From contig NZ_JACCBP010000001.1 in NCBI RefSeq assembly GCF_013408655.1, positions 2,418,001 through 2,482,000 on the forward strand: 64,000 nucleotides of DNA, in the 5' to 3' direction. Below are positions 8,729 through 17,540 of this stretch, piece by piece. Below the pieces are notes generated by a model. That model had not been told where the DNA came from, ran no database searches, and was given only the letters and a program-made list of their open reading frames with translations. Source of the stretch: Pigmentiphaga litoralis. Its GTDB lineage: Bacteria > Pseudomonadota > Gammaproteobacteria > Burkholderiales > Burkholderiaceae_B. A program made the position numbers and the translations under genes. Position 1 is the first letter of the stretch, and each line of letters starts with the position of its first letter.

Positions 8729-9712
8729 ATGTTCGTGTTTGCTACCCGCCGGCTTGCCGGTGCGATGTGGGCGACGGCCGCCGTGGCCGCCCTGGCCGCG
8801 CCCCTGGGGGCTGTCGCCCAGACCTATCCCACCCGGCCGGTCCAGGTCATCGTGCCCTACCCGCCCGGCGGCCTGACGGATGGCATCGTGCGCCAGGTGG
8901 CGCAGGGGCTGACCGAAAAGTGGAAGACCACCGTCTTCATCGAAAACAAGGGCGGGGGCGGCACGACGATAGGCACGGCGTATGTGGCGCGCGCGGCGGC
9001 CGATGGCCAGACGCTGCTGTTCACCAGCACGGGCTACGTCACCAACCAGGTATTGATGAAGTCCCTGCCCTATTCGGCCGATGCCTTCACGCCGATCGCG
9101 ATGGGTGCGACGGCGCCGAATGTGCTGTACGTGCATCCGTCGGTGCCGGCGACCAATCTGGCCGAGCTGCTGACCTACGCCAGAGCCAACCCGGGTGCCT
9201 TGAAATTTGCGTCCACCGGCCACGGGTCCAGCCCGCATCTGACAGCCGAACTGTTCGCCTCCAAGACCGGGATTTCCATGGTCCACGTGCCGTACAAGGG
9301 CGCGGGGCCGGCGCTGGCCGATCTGCTGGCGGGGCATGTGAACGCCATGTTCCACTTCCCGGCGTCGCTGGCCTTGGCCAAGGAAGGCAAGCTGAAGGCG
9401 ATTGCGGTCGCCAGCACCGACAAGCTCAAAGAAGCACCCGGGTTGCCGACGTTCATCGACAGCGGCGTGCCCGATGTGGTGTCAAGTTCCTGGTTCGGTT
9501 TCTTTGCCCCGGCCGCCACGCCCCAGCCGGTCAAGGACAAGCTGCACAAGGACATCGCCGACGTGCTCGCATCCGCACGGCTGCGCGCTTTCATGGAGGA
9601 ATCGGGGCTGACCGAGACCCCCATGACGCAGGCGGAGTTCGCGACCTTCATCACGAATGAACAGGACAAGTGGGCGACGGTGATTCGCGAACGGAAGATA
9701 CCGATCGAGTGA
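8729..9712 (+). CDS. Bug-family (TctC) periplasmic solute-binding protein
   Basis: 327-residue Bug receptor. The signal peptide ends LGAVA before QTYPTRPVQVIVPYPPGG; ENKGGGGTTIGTAYVARAAADG and HVPYKGAGPALADLLAGH follow. I chose the ATG at 8729 because GGAGG lies 5 bases upstream and it gives a compact signal peptide; ATGs at 8705 and 8717 in the same frame are less well placed. It stands just after a LysR gene on the same strand and converges on an SMP-30-type gene. Orphan receptor; ligand unknown. Confidence 0.92.
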   Translation: MFVFATRRLAGAMWATAAVAALAAPLGAVAQTYPTRPVQVIVPYPPGGLTDGIVRQVAQGLTEKWKTTVFIENKGGGGTTIGTAYVARAAADGQTLLFTSTGYVTNQVLMKSLPYSADAFTPIAMGATAPNVLYVHPSVPATNLAELLTYARANPGALKFASTGHGSSPHLTAELFASKTGISMVHVPYKGAGPALADLLAGHVNAMFHFPASLALAKEGKLKAIAVASTDKLKEAPGLPTFIDSGVPDVVSSSWFGFFAPAATPQPVKDKLHKDIADVLASARLRAFMEESGLTETPMTQAEFATFITNEQDKWATVIRERKIPIE

Positions 9713-9729
9713 GGCGGCCCGTGCGGCGC

Positions 9730-10611
9730 TCACCCGCGAAAGCGCGGTTCCCTGATGCCCTTGACGCCCACGTCCATCATCAGCAACGCACCGGCCGGCT
9801 CGGTCGCCAGTTGCTCGGGCGTCAGTCGCTGCGAATGGCTGGTCACGAACAGCATGCCCAGGTCTGGCCCGCCAAAGGCCGGACAGGTCGGGTTCGTGAC
9901 CGGTAGCCGGATCACGCGGTCCACGCTGCCGTCCGGCGCGAGCCGCACCAGTTCGCCCGACGCGACCATCGCCGTCCACAGATAGCCGTCCGCATCGACC
10001 GTCGACCCGTCAGGCCGGCCGACCTGATGCGTCCAATCCTTGAACACGCGCCGGTTCGTGATCCGACCTTCGTCAATGTCGAAGTCGTAGGCCCAGATGA
10101 TCTGGATATGCGTGTCGGCAAAGTACATCGTCTTGTCGTCGGGGCTCCACGCCACCGAGTTCGGCACCACGATACCGGTCGCCATGGGCGTGGCCTGGTA
10201 GTCCGGATCGAAGCGATACAGGGTGCCGTCGGGCTCGCGCTGCGCGTCGCGCATGCTGCCGACCCAGAACCGGCCGCGCCGATCGCACTTGCCATCATTG
10301 AGCCGGTTGTGCGGCAGGTCCGCTTCGGGATGGTTGATGAAACGCGGCGGCTCGCCGGTGTCGGGGTCGTACACAAAAAAGCCGCGCTGCGTCGCGAGCA
10401 GGAAACCGCCGGCCTCACGCAGGGCGATGCTGCCGGTCAGCAGGCCGTCGGGCAGCCGGATCGCGCGGTGCGCGCACGTGGCAGGATCGTAGGACTGCAG
10501 CGCCGGACGCCGCACGTCGACCCACCACAACCGCTGCGTGCGATCGCACCACAACGGCACTTCGCCAAGAATGTCCGCGCCCTGCACGGCGCAGTGAATG
10601 TCGAGGGTCAT
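9730..10611 (-). CDS. SMP-30/gluconolactonase-family lactonase
   Basis: 293-residue six-bladed beta-propeller of the SMP-30/gluconolaconase/LRE family, which hydrolyses sugar lactones with a divalent metal. Likely metal ligands are Glu17 in LGEVPLW, Asn151 in VVPNSVAWSPD and Asp201 in GRPDGSTVDADGYLW; RLNDGKCD near residue 105 is also characteristic. It has no signal peptide. Length fits the family. It is downstream of the porin on the same strand and convergent with a Bug receptor. A role in sugar-acid catabolism is likely but the specific lactone is unknown. Confidence 0.9.
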   Translation of the reverse strand: MTLDIHCAVQGADILGEVPLWCDRTQRLWWVDVRRPALQSYDPATCAHRAIRLPDGLLTGSIALREAGGFLLATQRGFFVYDPDTGEPPRFINHPEADLPHNRLNDGKCDRRGRFWVGSMRDAQREPDGTLYRFDPDYQATPMATGIVVPNSVAWSPDDKTMYFADTHIQIIWAYDFDIDEGRITNRRVFKDWTHQVGRPDGSTVDADGYLWTAMVASGELVRLAPDGSVDRVIRLPVTNPTCPAFGGPDLGMLFVTSHSQRLTPEQLATEPAGALLMMDVGVKGIREPRFRG

Positions 10612-10710
10612 GAGAATGTCTCCCGGCCTGCCTTCGGCCTATCGTTGATTTTCTCAACTATATCGGAGACGGCGGAAACGCGGCAAGCAAAGGCGACGCC
10701 TCTTCCGCCG

Positions 10711-10760
10711 GCCCATCAACCCGGCCCATGAACCCGACCCATCACCCCGACTCAACAACC
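10711..10760. repeat. degenerate 13-bp tandem repeat
   Basis: Between the porin stop and the SMP-30-type start there are tandem copies with a 13-base period: GCCCATCAACCCG, GCCCATGAACCCG, ACCCATCACCCCG and a decayed fourth copy starting ACTCAACAACC. It is a short noncoding minisatellite with no obvious function. Confidence 0.7.
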
Positions 10761-10765
10761 GCCGA

Positions 10766-11839
10766 CTAGAACCGCGTGCGCACGCCTGCCATCGCGCCGA
10801 TCCGCGTCGGGTTCGATGCGTAGAAGGGCGTGAAGAAGCCCGGCGTGCTCGCCACGCCTATCCACTCCCCTTGCAGCCAGGTGTAATCGGCCGCCACATA
10901 CACGTCGCTGCGCTTGGACAACGCATAGCCCAGGATCGCGCCCGTGCTGACGCGCTGGCCCGACGCGCCGCCCCGCGACAGCCTGTCATAGGTGATGGCG
11001 CCGATCAGGCTCCAGGCCGGGGCCAGCGTGGCGTTGAAGCCCGTGTAGACCGCCTGGTTCAGCGTGTCCGACTGCGCCAGGTGGTTCCATGTGTAGCCCA
11101 GGTAGAGCTTGGCGCGGTCGAGCGCATAGGTCCCGCCCACCGACCACGTGGTCTGGCGGGTCGCAGGCACGACCGACCCGAAGTAGCTTTCAACGTCCTT
11201 CTGCACCTGATACACGCCGGCCAGCATGACGCGGCCGGTGGTGTGCGACACCGCCCCGGCATAGGTCGCGCCGGTGCTGACGGCCTGACCCGGACGTTCA
11301 CCGGGGGTGTAGCTCGCCATGAGCGTGGTATTGCCCACCGCGCCCACGTACTTGACCATATTTTCCTGGCGCAGGCCGGTGTAGGTCGTGCCCTGGTAGC
11401 CCAACAGCACCAGGTTGCCCAGGTAGGTGGCTTCGTAGCTGCCGATCACGTCTTGCGGCAACGTGAATTGCCGGCCCACCGTCACGCGGCCAAAGCCGCC
11501 CGACAGGCCCAGCGTCGATTGGCGGCCGAACAGGCGGCCGCCCTGCTGGTTGATGCCAGTGTCCGGTGAATAGCCGGTTTCGAGCACGAACTCGGCCTTG
11601 TAGCCGCCGCCCAGTTCTTCGGCGCCCCGGAACCCCAGCCGGCTGCCGGTCAGCACGCCGTCGGACAGTTGCGCCTTTCCACTGCCGTCCGCGCCCTCGT
11701 GGGTGCTGTAGCGCACGGCGGTATCGATCAGGCCGTAGACGGTGACGTTGGATTGGGCGTGGACGAGGCAGGGTGCGGCGGACAGGGCCGCCAGGGACAG
11801 GGCCCAGGCGCCCGGCGCCGGGCGGAACAGACGGATCAT
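10766..11839 (-). CDS. general outer-membrane porin (Gram-negative porin family)
   Basis: 357-residue trimeric-porin family protein of the betaproteobacterial OmpC/Omp32 type. The signal peptide ends in LVHA before QSNVTVYGLIDTAVRY, the standard mature start. LSDGVLTGSRLGFRGAEELG then GGYKAEFVLETGY are typical, and the chain ends GAMAGVRTRF with the C-terminal Phe needed for outer-membrane assembly. The ATG at 11839 is chosen because it opens the signal peptide; an in-frame extension upstream would run through a terminator hairpin. It forms passive diffusion channels for small solutes. It is followed by an SMP-30 lactonase gene on the same strand. Confidence 0.93.
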   Translation of the reverse strand: MIRLFRPAPGAWALSLAALSAAPCLVHAQSNVTVYGLIDTAVRYSTHEGADGSGKAQLSDGVLTGSRLGFRGAEELGGGYKAEFVLETGYSPDTGINQQGGRLFGRQSTLGLSGGFGRVTVGRQFTLPQDVIGSYEATYLGNLVLLGYQGTTYTGLRQENMVKYVGAVGNTTLMASYTPGERPGQAVSTGATYAGAVSHTTGRVMLAGVYQVQKDVESYFGSVVPATRQTTWSVGGTYALDRAKLYLGYTWNHLAQSDTLNQAVYTGFNATLAPAWSLIGAITYDRLSRGGASGQRVSTGAILGYALSKRSDVYVAADYTWLQGEWIGVASTPGFFTPFYASNPTRIGAMAGVRTRF

Positions 11840-11895
11840 TGCAAGGCTCGACAAGGCGCGCACCCGGAACGACTCGGCATCCAGGCGGCGCTGGC

Positions 11896-11926
11896 AAAAA
11901 AAAACGCGCGGGGACAAGCCCGCGCG
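11896..11926 (-). terminator. Rho-independent terminator after the ring-opening amidohydrolase
   Basis: Perfect 8-bp stem CGCGCGGG (11905-11912) with CCCGCGCG (11919-11926), loop of 6, followed on the minus strand by a run of nine T (complement of A at 11896-11904). It lies 24 bases past the stop of the cyanuric-acid-hydrolase-like gene and separates it from the porin gene. Confidence 0.9.
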
Positions 11927-11950
11927 CCGGCAGTATAAAGCACCGTCCTG

Positions 11951-13051
11951 CTACACCCGCGCCACCACGGCGAACGGGCCGCCGCCCGCCGGGCCCTGGT
12001 GTTCCGCGCCGCCCGACACATAGACCGCGCTCTGCCCCACGACCGAGGCCACCACGGCTCCCACTGCGGCACGCGCATGGCGGGTCGAGTTGATATCCGA
12101 ATCGTTGAGCATGGTGTGCCGCACGCCGCGCACCTTCCCGTCGGGTGACGCTTCCGCCTTGCCGAACACGTTCACGATACGTTCGGCCAACGCCGCGCGG
12201 CCCATGCCCGGATCGATGTCCAGGCGCTGCAGGCAGGCGCGCAGGCTGTCGGCGTCGATCGCGTCATCCATGACGCCGTGGTCGATCACGTACGGGCTGT
12301 CGGACGCGCGGCTCATGCCCATCACGATCACGACGTTGTAGTCGATCTCGATACCGGCCGACGCCGACGCCACGCCCGAAAACAGCGACCAGTCGGCGTT
12401 GATCGATTCGTTGCTGACCGCCGATTCGGCGATCTCGCCCGTGGCGACCGCGACCCCCAATGCGGACGCCGCACGCGACGCCCCCATGGATTCGTAGGTT
12501 TCGTGCGCAACCGGCGTTTGGCCGCGCGACAGCGCATCGGCGATCTTGGTCGACGTCAGCAGCGGGCATTTGACCTGCACGAAGTGCACGTCCGCCGTCG
12601 AAGCAATGCCAGCCTCGGCCATCGCCTCCTTGACGGCCTGTGCGGTCTCTTTGACCTGCACCGTGGTGCCCAGTTCTTCAGGCAGGAAGGCGCGGGTGAA
12701 GGCAATGCCGATGGCCAATCGCGGCGCGCCGTCATGCGTATCGTCAGTCACCTTGCGCGTGAACACCGTGAAGTGCGGGCTGAGCACGCCTTCGGTCCCG
12801 CCCGACATCACGAAGGCAATGCGATGCTCCACGTCGTCGGCGGTCATGTCCAGGCGCGGCGCCAGGGCGTGGCACCAGGCGCGCGTGGCGTATTCGCGCG
12901 TGAAGTCGTTCACGCAGCCGTTGCCTTCGGTCTTGCCCATGACGGCAACGATGTCTGCCGGGTCGATTTCGCCCGCGTCGATCAGCGTGAGAGCGCCCGA
13001 AATGTCGCCCGGACCGCTGCAGAGAATCTTGTGGACACCAACGCGTTGCAT
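11951..13051 (-). CDS. ring-opening amidohydrolase (cyanuric acid amidohydrolase/barbiturase family)
   Basis: 366-residue member of the small AtzD/TrzD/barbiturase family, which hydrolyses a C-N bond of cyanuric acid or barbituric acid. The fold is three repeats, each giving a Lys/Ser pair. Candidates here are Lys40 (MGKTEGNG) with Ser83 (VMSGGTEG), Lys161 (VQVKCPLL) with Ser231, and Lys298 (FGKAEA) with Ser346 (VSGGAEHQG). The C-terminal SGGAEHQGPAGGGP is a family signature. Length fits. It is divergent from a LysR regulator, like the atzR/atzD arrangement known from the s-triazine pathway, and is closed by a strong terminator. No AtzE/AtzF-like genes follow directly. Cyanurate versus barbiturate or another ring cannot be decided by eye. 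Confidence 0.9.
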   Translation of the reverse strand: MQRVGVHKILCSGPGDISGALTLIDAGEIDPADIVAVMGKTEGNGCVNDFTREYATRAWCHALAPRLDMTADDVEHRIAFVMSGGTEGVLSPHFTVFTRKVTDDTHDGAPRLAIGIAFTRAFLPEELGTTVQVKETAQAVKEAMAEAGIASTADVHFVQVKCPLLTSTKIADALSRGQTPVAHETYESMGASRAASALGVAVATGEIAESAVSNESINADWSLFSGVASASAGIEIDYNVVIVMGMSRASDSPYVIDHGVMDDAIDADSLRACLQRLDIDPGMGRAALAERIVNVFGKAEASPDGKVRGVRHTMLNDSDINSTRHARAAVGAVVASVVGQSAVYVSGGAEHQGPAGGGPFAVVARV

Positions 13052-13169
13052 GGAAAAGCTCCTGGAAAGTCAACCAACGATGCCCCATCATGCCGTCACG
13101 AGTGCATCGTATCCAGTGCTAAAGTCGGTGCACCCTGTTCGAATTCCAGCAACGCTCGCATCCTGTCCC

Positions 13170-14072
13170 ATGTCCCTCCAGTACCTGCGCGTTTTCCGCC
13201 ACATCGACGAAATCGCCCGCTGCGGTTCCATTCGCAAGGCGGCCGAAGCCCTGTTCCTGACGCCTTCGGCGCTGGACCGCCGCCTGCAGGACCTGGAAGC
13301 GGAACTGGGCACGCCCCTGTTCGAGCGGCACGCCCGCGGCATGCGGCTGACGTCGGCGGGCGAGATCTTTCTGCATCATGTACGCGCCCAACGGGCGGAC
13401 TTCGAACGTGTGCGCGCCGAAATCGAGCAACTGAAAGGCCTGCAACGCGGCAGCGTGTCGGTAGTCGCCAGCCAGGCCCTGGTCCACACCGTCCTGCCCC
13501 AGGTGATCCAGCAGTTCAACGAACGGCATCCCGGCATCACTTTTACCGTGACCGTGGCCGACCACGCGGTCGTCATCCAGGCGCTGCGGGAATTCCAGGC
13601 CGACCTGGGCATCGTCTACCACGCGCCCGCAGCCGCCGACGTGCTGCCCCTGTTCACGGTAGACCAGGCGCTGTGCGCCGTCATGGCCGAAGGGCATCCC
13701 CTTGCCGCGCAGCCGGGCGTCAGCATGGCCGACTGCCTGGCCTACCCGGCCGCCCTGCCCGACCGGTCGCTGGGTGGCCGGATCGTGCTGGATCAGTTCT
13801 TTGCACGCAGCTCGCTCAAGCCCAAGGTGGCGATGGAATCGAATTCCTTCGAAATGCTGCGCAACTACGTGCGCGGCACCACCGCCGTCACCTTCCAGAT
13901 TCCGCTGGGTGCGCCGATGGCCGAGGCGCGGGATGGCGTCGTGGCCCGGCCCATCACCGACCGCAAGCTGGAGCGCAGCACGCTGGTGGTCGCGCAGCTC
14001 AAGGGCCGTCCGTTACCTGGACCGGCGGCGCGCTTTGTCGAAGCGCTGCGCGAGGTACTGGTGCGCCAATAA
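13170..14072 (+). CDS. LysR-family transcriptional regulator
   Basis: 300-residue LysR protein. The HTH region has LQYLRVFRHIDEIARCGSI then AAEALFLTPSALDRRLQDLE. The effector domain follows from about residue 90. The ATG at 13170 gives the normal LysR start; the frame is open far upstream only because that region is antisense to the divergent amidohydrolase gene. The 118-base divergent promoter includes the 8-bp palindrome GGTGCACC (13127-13134), a possible operator element. It probably controls the ring-opening amidohydrolase, by analogy with AtzR. Confidence 0.9.
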   Translation: MSLQYLRVFRHIDEIARCGSIRKAAEALFLTPSALDRRLQDLEAELGTPLFERHARGMRLTSAGEIFLHHVRAQRADFERVRAEIEQLKGLQRGSVSVVASQALVHTVLPQVIQQFNERHPGITFTVTVADHAVVIQALREFQADLGIVYHAPAAADVLPLFTVDQALCAVMAEGHPLAAQPGVSMADCLAYPAALPDRSLGGRIVLDQFFARSSLKPKVAMESNSFEMLRNYVRGTTAVTFQIPLGAPMAEARDGVVARPITDRKLERSTLVVAQLKGRPLPGPAARFVEALREVLVRQ

Positions 14073-14185
14073 CGTCAGGTTGTCGGCCAATGGCCGAGTT
14101 ACAGGCGCTTTCCAAGTCGAGACGCCCTGTCGCACGCACGGTCGCGCACGCGAGCTACGCTAGCCCTTCACTTTAGGAGCGACTC

Positions 14186-14611
14186 ATGAAGAAGAAAGGT
14201 TCGGCAGTCTGGCAAGGCGGGATCAAGGACGGTCAAGGCAAGATCTCGACCGAAACCGGCGTCCTGAAAGATGCCCCGTACGGATTCAAGTCACGCTTCG
14301 AGACCGGCCCCGGCACCAACCCCGAAGAATTGATCGGCGCGGCCCACGCCGCCTGCTTCTCGATGGCCCTGTCGTTGGAATTGGGCAACGCTGGCATCAC
14401 CGCGCAAAACATCGCGACGACGTCGACGATCACGCTCGACAAGGTCGGCGAAGGCTTCGCCATTACGGCCGCCCACCTGGACGTGACCGTGACGGCGCCT
14501 GGCTCCGACAAGGACGCCGTGCAGAAAGCCGTGGATAACGCCAAGGTCGGCTGCCCGGTTTCCAAGGTGCTGAACGCCACGATCACGATGGATTCGAAGA
14601 TCGAAAACTGA
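14186..14611 (+). CDS. OsmC-family peroxiredoxin
   Basis: 141-residue OsmC protein (osmotically inducible, thiol-dependent hydroperoxide reductase). The two catalytic cysteines are Cys57 in AHAACFSMALSLEL and Cys123 in NAKVGCPVSKVL; the conserved Arg and Glu are in KSRFETGPGTNPEELI. Length matches E. coli OsmC, and like it begins with a Lys-rich stretch then WQGGIKDG. It is cytosolic and detoxifies organic peroxides. TAGGAG precedes the ATG. A hairpin terminator lies about 100 bases downstream, so it is probably monocistronic. Confidence 0.93.
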   Translation: MKKKGSAVWQGGIKDGQGKISTETGVLKDAPYGFKSRFETGPGTNPEELIGAAHAACFSMALSLELGNAGITAQNIATTSTITLDKVGEGFAITAAHLDVTVTAPGSDKDAVQKAVDNAKVGCPVSKVLNATITMDSKIEN

Positions 14612-14709
14612 TGTTCGGAAAGTGCTAGCGCAGCGATAGTCGCAAGCACCGGAACAGTTGTTGCGCTGCATCTCGCGCACGTTCGGAAAGCACTGCATAA
14701 TCGAGTTGA

Positions 14710-14738
14710 ACGGGTCCTTCGTGGGCCCGTTGTTGTTT
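14710..14738 (+). terminator. putative Rho-independent terminator after the OsmC gene
   Basis: Stem ACGGGTCC (14710-14717) with GGGCCCGT (14723-14730), one G-T pair, loop of 5, then TGTTGTTT. It lies between the OsmC gene and the EAL-domain gene and supports placing the start of the latter beyond it. Confidence 0.6.
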
Positions 14739-14792
14739 GCGCCTATCCGGCAAGACATCCCGAACTCGACACTCCGGACTGGAGCCCGACGC

Positions 14793-16574
14793 GTGCTGCG
14801 CAAGAATGCCACCCCCCTCCCCTGGTCGACTCCGGCCTGGGTCGCCGATTCGGTCTATCGCCTTGCACTTGAAGCCGCGCCCTGCGGCATGTTCCTGTGC
14901 GATGCCGACGGCACGTTCCAGCTGGTCAACCTGGCGTATGAACGCCTGACCGGCTACAGCGCCGCCGAACTGGTCGGCGTTGCCACCTTCGACACCCTGC
15001 ACGAACCCAGCGAATGGCAGCAGCGGCGCGAGGAATTGCTGTCCCCCACCGTTCCCGTCCAGCACGCCTACGCGGCGGGACCGGTGCGCGACATCCACAC
15101 CCTGCCTGATTCCGAATGGGTCTACGTGCGCCGCAACCAGAGCCGGGTGAACGTGTTGCTGACGATGTCGCAACTGACCGACCATGCGGGGCGCCTGCAG
15201 GGCTATGTGGGCATGGTGATGGACAACACGCGGCGCGCGCAGCAGCAGTCGCGGCTGTGGTACCTGTCCCACCACGATGAACTGACGGGCCTGCCCAACC
15301 AGACCTGGGTCGAAGAACACCTGGACATGGCGATCCAGCGGCGCAAGGTCATGAGCGAACCCGTGTTGCTGACGGTGATCGAGATCGACAATCTGCGCAA
15401 GCTGCACGACACGCTGGGTCCCGCCGCGCGCGAAACCGCGATCAAGCATGTGGCCGAACGCCTGCGCGCCGGGTGCGACGCCAGCCAGTCGGTCGGGCTG
15501 ATGAGCGCAACCCAGTTCGCGATCGTGACCACTGGCTTGCGCACCATGGGCCCGGAACGCGAAGCCGCGCTGCTGCGGTCGCTGGCCCAGCCTGTGGATT
15601 ACCTGGGCACCCAGCTGCGCCTGACGGTCAGCGCCGGCGCCTGCGCCTTTCCCGACGCGGGCACGGAAGCCACGTCCCTGATCCGGCGCGCGCTGCTGGC
15701 GCTGAGCGCCGCGCGCAACGAGGGCGGCAACACCCTGCGCCATTTTGAATACACCATGCAGGCCCAGTCCACGCGCCGCCTGGAACTGGAAGTGCTGCTG
15801 CAGGAAGCGGTGGAAACCGAGCAGTTCACCCTGGCGTTCCAGCCGCAGATCCACCTGGCCAACGGGCGCATCACGCTGGCCGAGGCCTTGCTGCGGTGGA
15901 ATCACCCGGTCAAGGGCGCGATCGGCCCGGGCGAATTCATTCCCGTTGCCGAAGATACCGGTCTGATCCTGCCCATGGGGGAATGGGTGGTGCGCACGGC
16001 CTGCCGCCAGGCCGCGCGTATCGTGTCGCGCTTTGGCACCTGCCCGCGGATCGCCGTGAACGTGTCGCCGATCCAGTTCCGCAAGGTGGACGTGTTGAAG
16101 ATGGTGGAGCGCGCGCTGGATGCCGCGTCGCTGGACCCGGCCTACCTGGAAGTCGAGATTACCGAAGGCGTGCTGCTGGATGACACGTCGGCCGCCATGG
16201 CCACGATCAAGGGCCTGCGGGACATGGGGGTCGAGATCGCGATCGATGATTTCGGGACCGGCTATTCCAGCCTGTCTTACCTGACCCGGTTCCAGGTGGA
16301 CCGGATCAAGATCGACCGGTCACTGGTCATGGCCATGTCCACCGGGCGGCAAGGCCGCGCGATCGTCAGCGCCATCATCGCAATGGCGCATGAACTGGGC
16401 ATCCATGTGACGGCGGAAGGGGTCGAGACGGCCGACGATGCCGACAGCCTGACCAGACTCGGGTGCGATGAAGCGCAGGGCTACTGGTTTTCGCGGCCGC
16501 TGAACCCGGCGGCCTTCGAACACGTCCTGTCGCCGCTGCCTTCGACCCTGCTGCAGCCTTCGACGCTGGTCTGA
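14793..16574 (+). CDS. PAS-GGDEF-EAL protein, probable c-di-GMP phosphodiesterase with dead cyclase domain
   Basis: 593 residues in three parts: a PAS sensor domain (FLCDADGTFQLVNLAYERLTGYS near residue 45, shown in part), a GGDEF-type domain, and an EAL domain. The GGDEF catalytic motif is replaced by SATQF (around base 15504), so diguanylate cyclase activity is not expected. The EAL domain keeps the key motifs: EALLRWNHP, NVSPIQF, EITEGVL, IDDFGTGYSS, IKIDRS and AEGVET, so c-di-GMP hydrolysis is likely, with the degenerate GGDEF perhaps binding GTP. No membrane segment is seen. The GTG at 14793 has a GGAG upstream and lies past the terminator; an open frame back to 14658 is less likely to be used. 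It is convergent with the Anbu operon. Confidence 0.88.
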   Translation: MLRKNATPLPWSTPAWVADSVYRLALEAAPCGMFLCDADGTFQLVNLAYERLTGYSAAELVGVATFDTLHEPSEWQQRREELLSPTVPVQHAYAAGPVRDIHTLPDSEWVYVRRNQSRVNVLLTMSQLTDHAGRLQGYVGMVMDNTRRAQQQSRLWYLSHHDELTGLPNQTWVEEHLDMAIQRRKVMSEPVLLTVIEIDNLRKLHDTLGPAARETAIKHVAERLRAGCDASQSVGLMSATQFAIVTTGLRTMGPEREAALLRSLAQPVDYLGTQLRLTVSAGACAFPDAGTEATSLIRRALLALSAARNEGGNTLRHFEYTMQAQSTRRLELEVLLQEAVETEQFTLAFQPQIHLANGRITLAEALLRWNHPVKGAIGPGEFIPVAEDTGLILPMGEWVVRTACRQAARIVSRFGTCPRIAVNVSPIQFRKVDVLKMVERALDAASLDPAYLEVEITEGVLLDDTSAAMATIKGLRDMGVEIAIDDFGTGYSSLSYLTRFQVDRIKIDRSLVMAMSTGRQGRAIVSAIIAMAHELGIHVTAEGVETADDADSLTRLGCDEAQGYWFSRPLNPAAFEHVLSPLPSTLLQPSTLV

Positions 16575-16592
16575 CCCGGCGCCCCCGGCCGA

Positions 16593-17465
16593 TCAGGCGT
16601 CGCGCAGGGGCGGCGCTTCTTGCGCCAACGTCTGGGCGGGCGTCGGGACCAGTTCGATATCCCCGGCGATCGGCATGTCGGCCCGCGGCGGCGCTTCAAC
16701 CTTGAACGAGCGTTCGCCCGCCGGCACCGCCTGGGGCGACGATGTCCACTTCGGATCCGGAATCTCGGTAAACACCTGGCGCAGGCGTTCGCCCCAGGTC
16801 GAGTGGATCATCTGGTAGTACTCGTTGGTGTGGTCGATCAGCGCGTACTTGGTCACGCGCAGGCTGTCCTTTTCATACACCAGCAGGTCCAGCGGCAGGC
16901 CCACCGACACGTTGGACCGCAGTGTCGAATCCATGGAGATCAGCGCGCACTTGGCCAGTTCGTCAAGCGGCGTGGACGGCGTGATGACCCGGTCGATGAT
17001 GGGCTTGCCGTACTTGGCTTCGCCGATCTGGAAATACGGGTTCATGGTCGACGCTTCGATGAAGTTGCCGGCCGCGTAAATCTGGAACAGCCGCATCTTC
17101 TGGCCATGGATCTGGCCACCGAGCAGGAAGCTGCAATTGAATTCGACGTTGAATTCCTGCAGCGCCGCGGCGTGCTGCTTGTAGACCTCGCGCACGGCCT
17201 CGCCGATCAGGCGCGCCGCCTCGAACAGGGATGGCACCGTCCACAAGGTCTGGCCACCTGGATGGGTCGGCTCGGTCAGCAGTTGCACCACCGACTGCGT
17301 CAGGGCGAGGTTGCCCGCGGTCATCAGCACCAGCACACGTTCGCCCGGCTGCTCGAAGACCGCCATCTTGCGAAAGGTGCTGACGTGATCGACGCCAGCG
17401 TTGGTGCGGGTATCCGACAGGAACACGAGGCCGTCGGACACGCTCATTGCGACACAGTAAGTCAT
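16593..17465 (-). CDS. Anbu-type proteasome-like protease subunit
   Basis: 290-residue Ntn-hydrolase of the Anbu (ancestral beta subunit) family, a bacterial proteasome relative. The ATG at 17465 makes the protein start MTYCVAM, so Met removal exposes Thr as the nucleophile. Counting from that Thr, Asp17 (SDTRTNAG) and Lys32 (STFRKM) occupy the other catalytic positions of the fold. A TTG 15 bases upstream is in frame but would hide the Thr. The last 45 residues are Pro/Ala-rich and probably flexible. It is the last gene of a four-gene operon (ATP-grasp, alpha-E, transglutaminase, Anbu), a combination known to recur in proteobacteria. The substrate is not established. Cytosolic. Confidence 0.92.
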   Translation of the reverse strand: MTYCVAMSVSDGLVFLSDTRTNAGVDHVSTFRKMAVFEQPGERVLVLMTAGNLALTQSVVQLLTEPTHPGGQTLWTVPSLFEAARLIGEAVREVYKQHAAALQEFNVEFNCSFLLGGQIHGQKMRLFQIYAAGNFIEASTMNPYFQIGEAKYGKPIIDRVITPSTPLDELAKCALISMDSTLRSNVSVGLPLDLLVYEKDSLRVTKYALIDHTNEYYQMIHSTWGERLRQVFTEIPDPKWTSSPQAVPAGERSFKVEAPPRADMPIAGDIELVPTPAQTLAQEAPPLRDA

Positions 17466-17540
17466 GGTCTGGGAAAACAAGTGGAACGCGATGGACCGTC
17501 CATTCTACCGTCTGTCGCGCCCCGGACTGACCCGTATCGC

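Noticed and set aside
13127..13134. GGTGCACC palindrome as a confirmed operator
   Set aside because: Eight bases is too short to be convincing alone; it is mentioned only within the LysR gene entry.
15504..15518. Diguanylate cyclase activity for the GGDEF-type domain
   Set aside because: The catalytic motif is SATQF, which lacks the Gly-Gly and Glu residues needed for catalysis.
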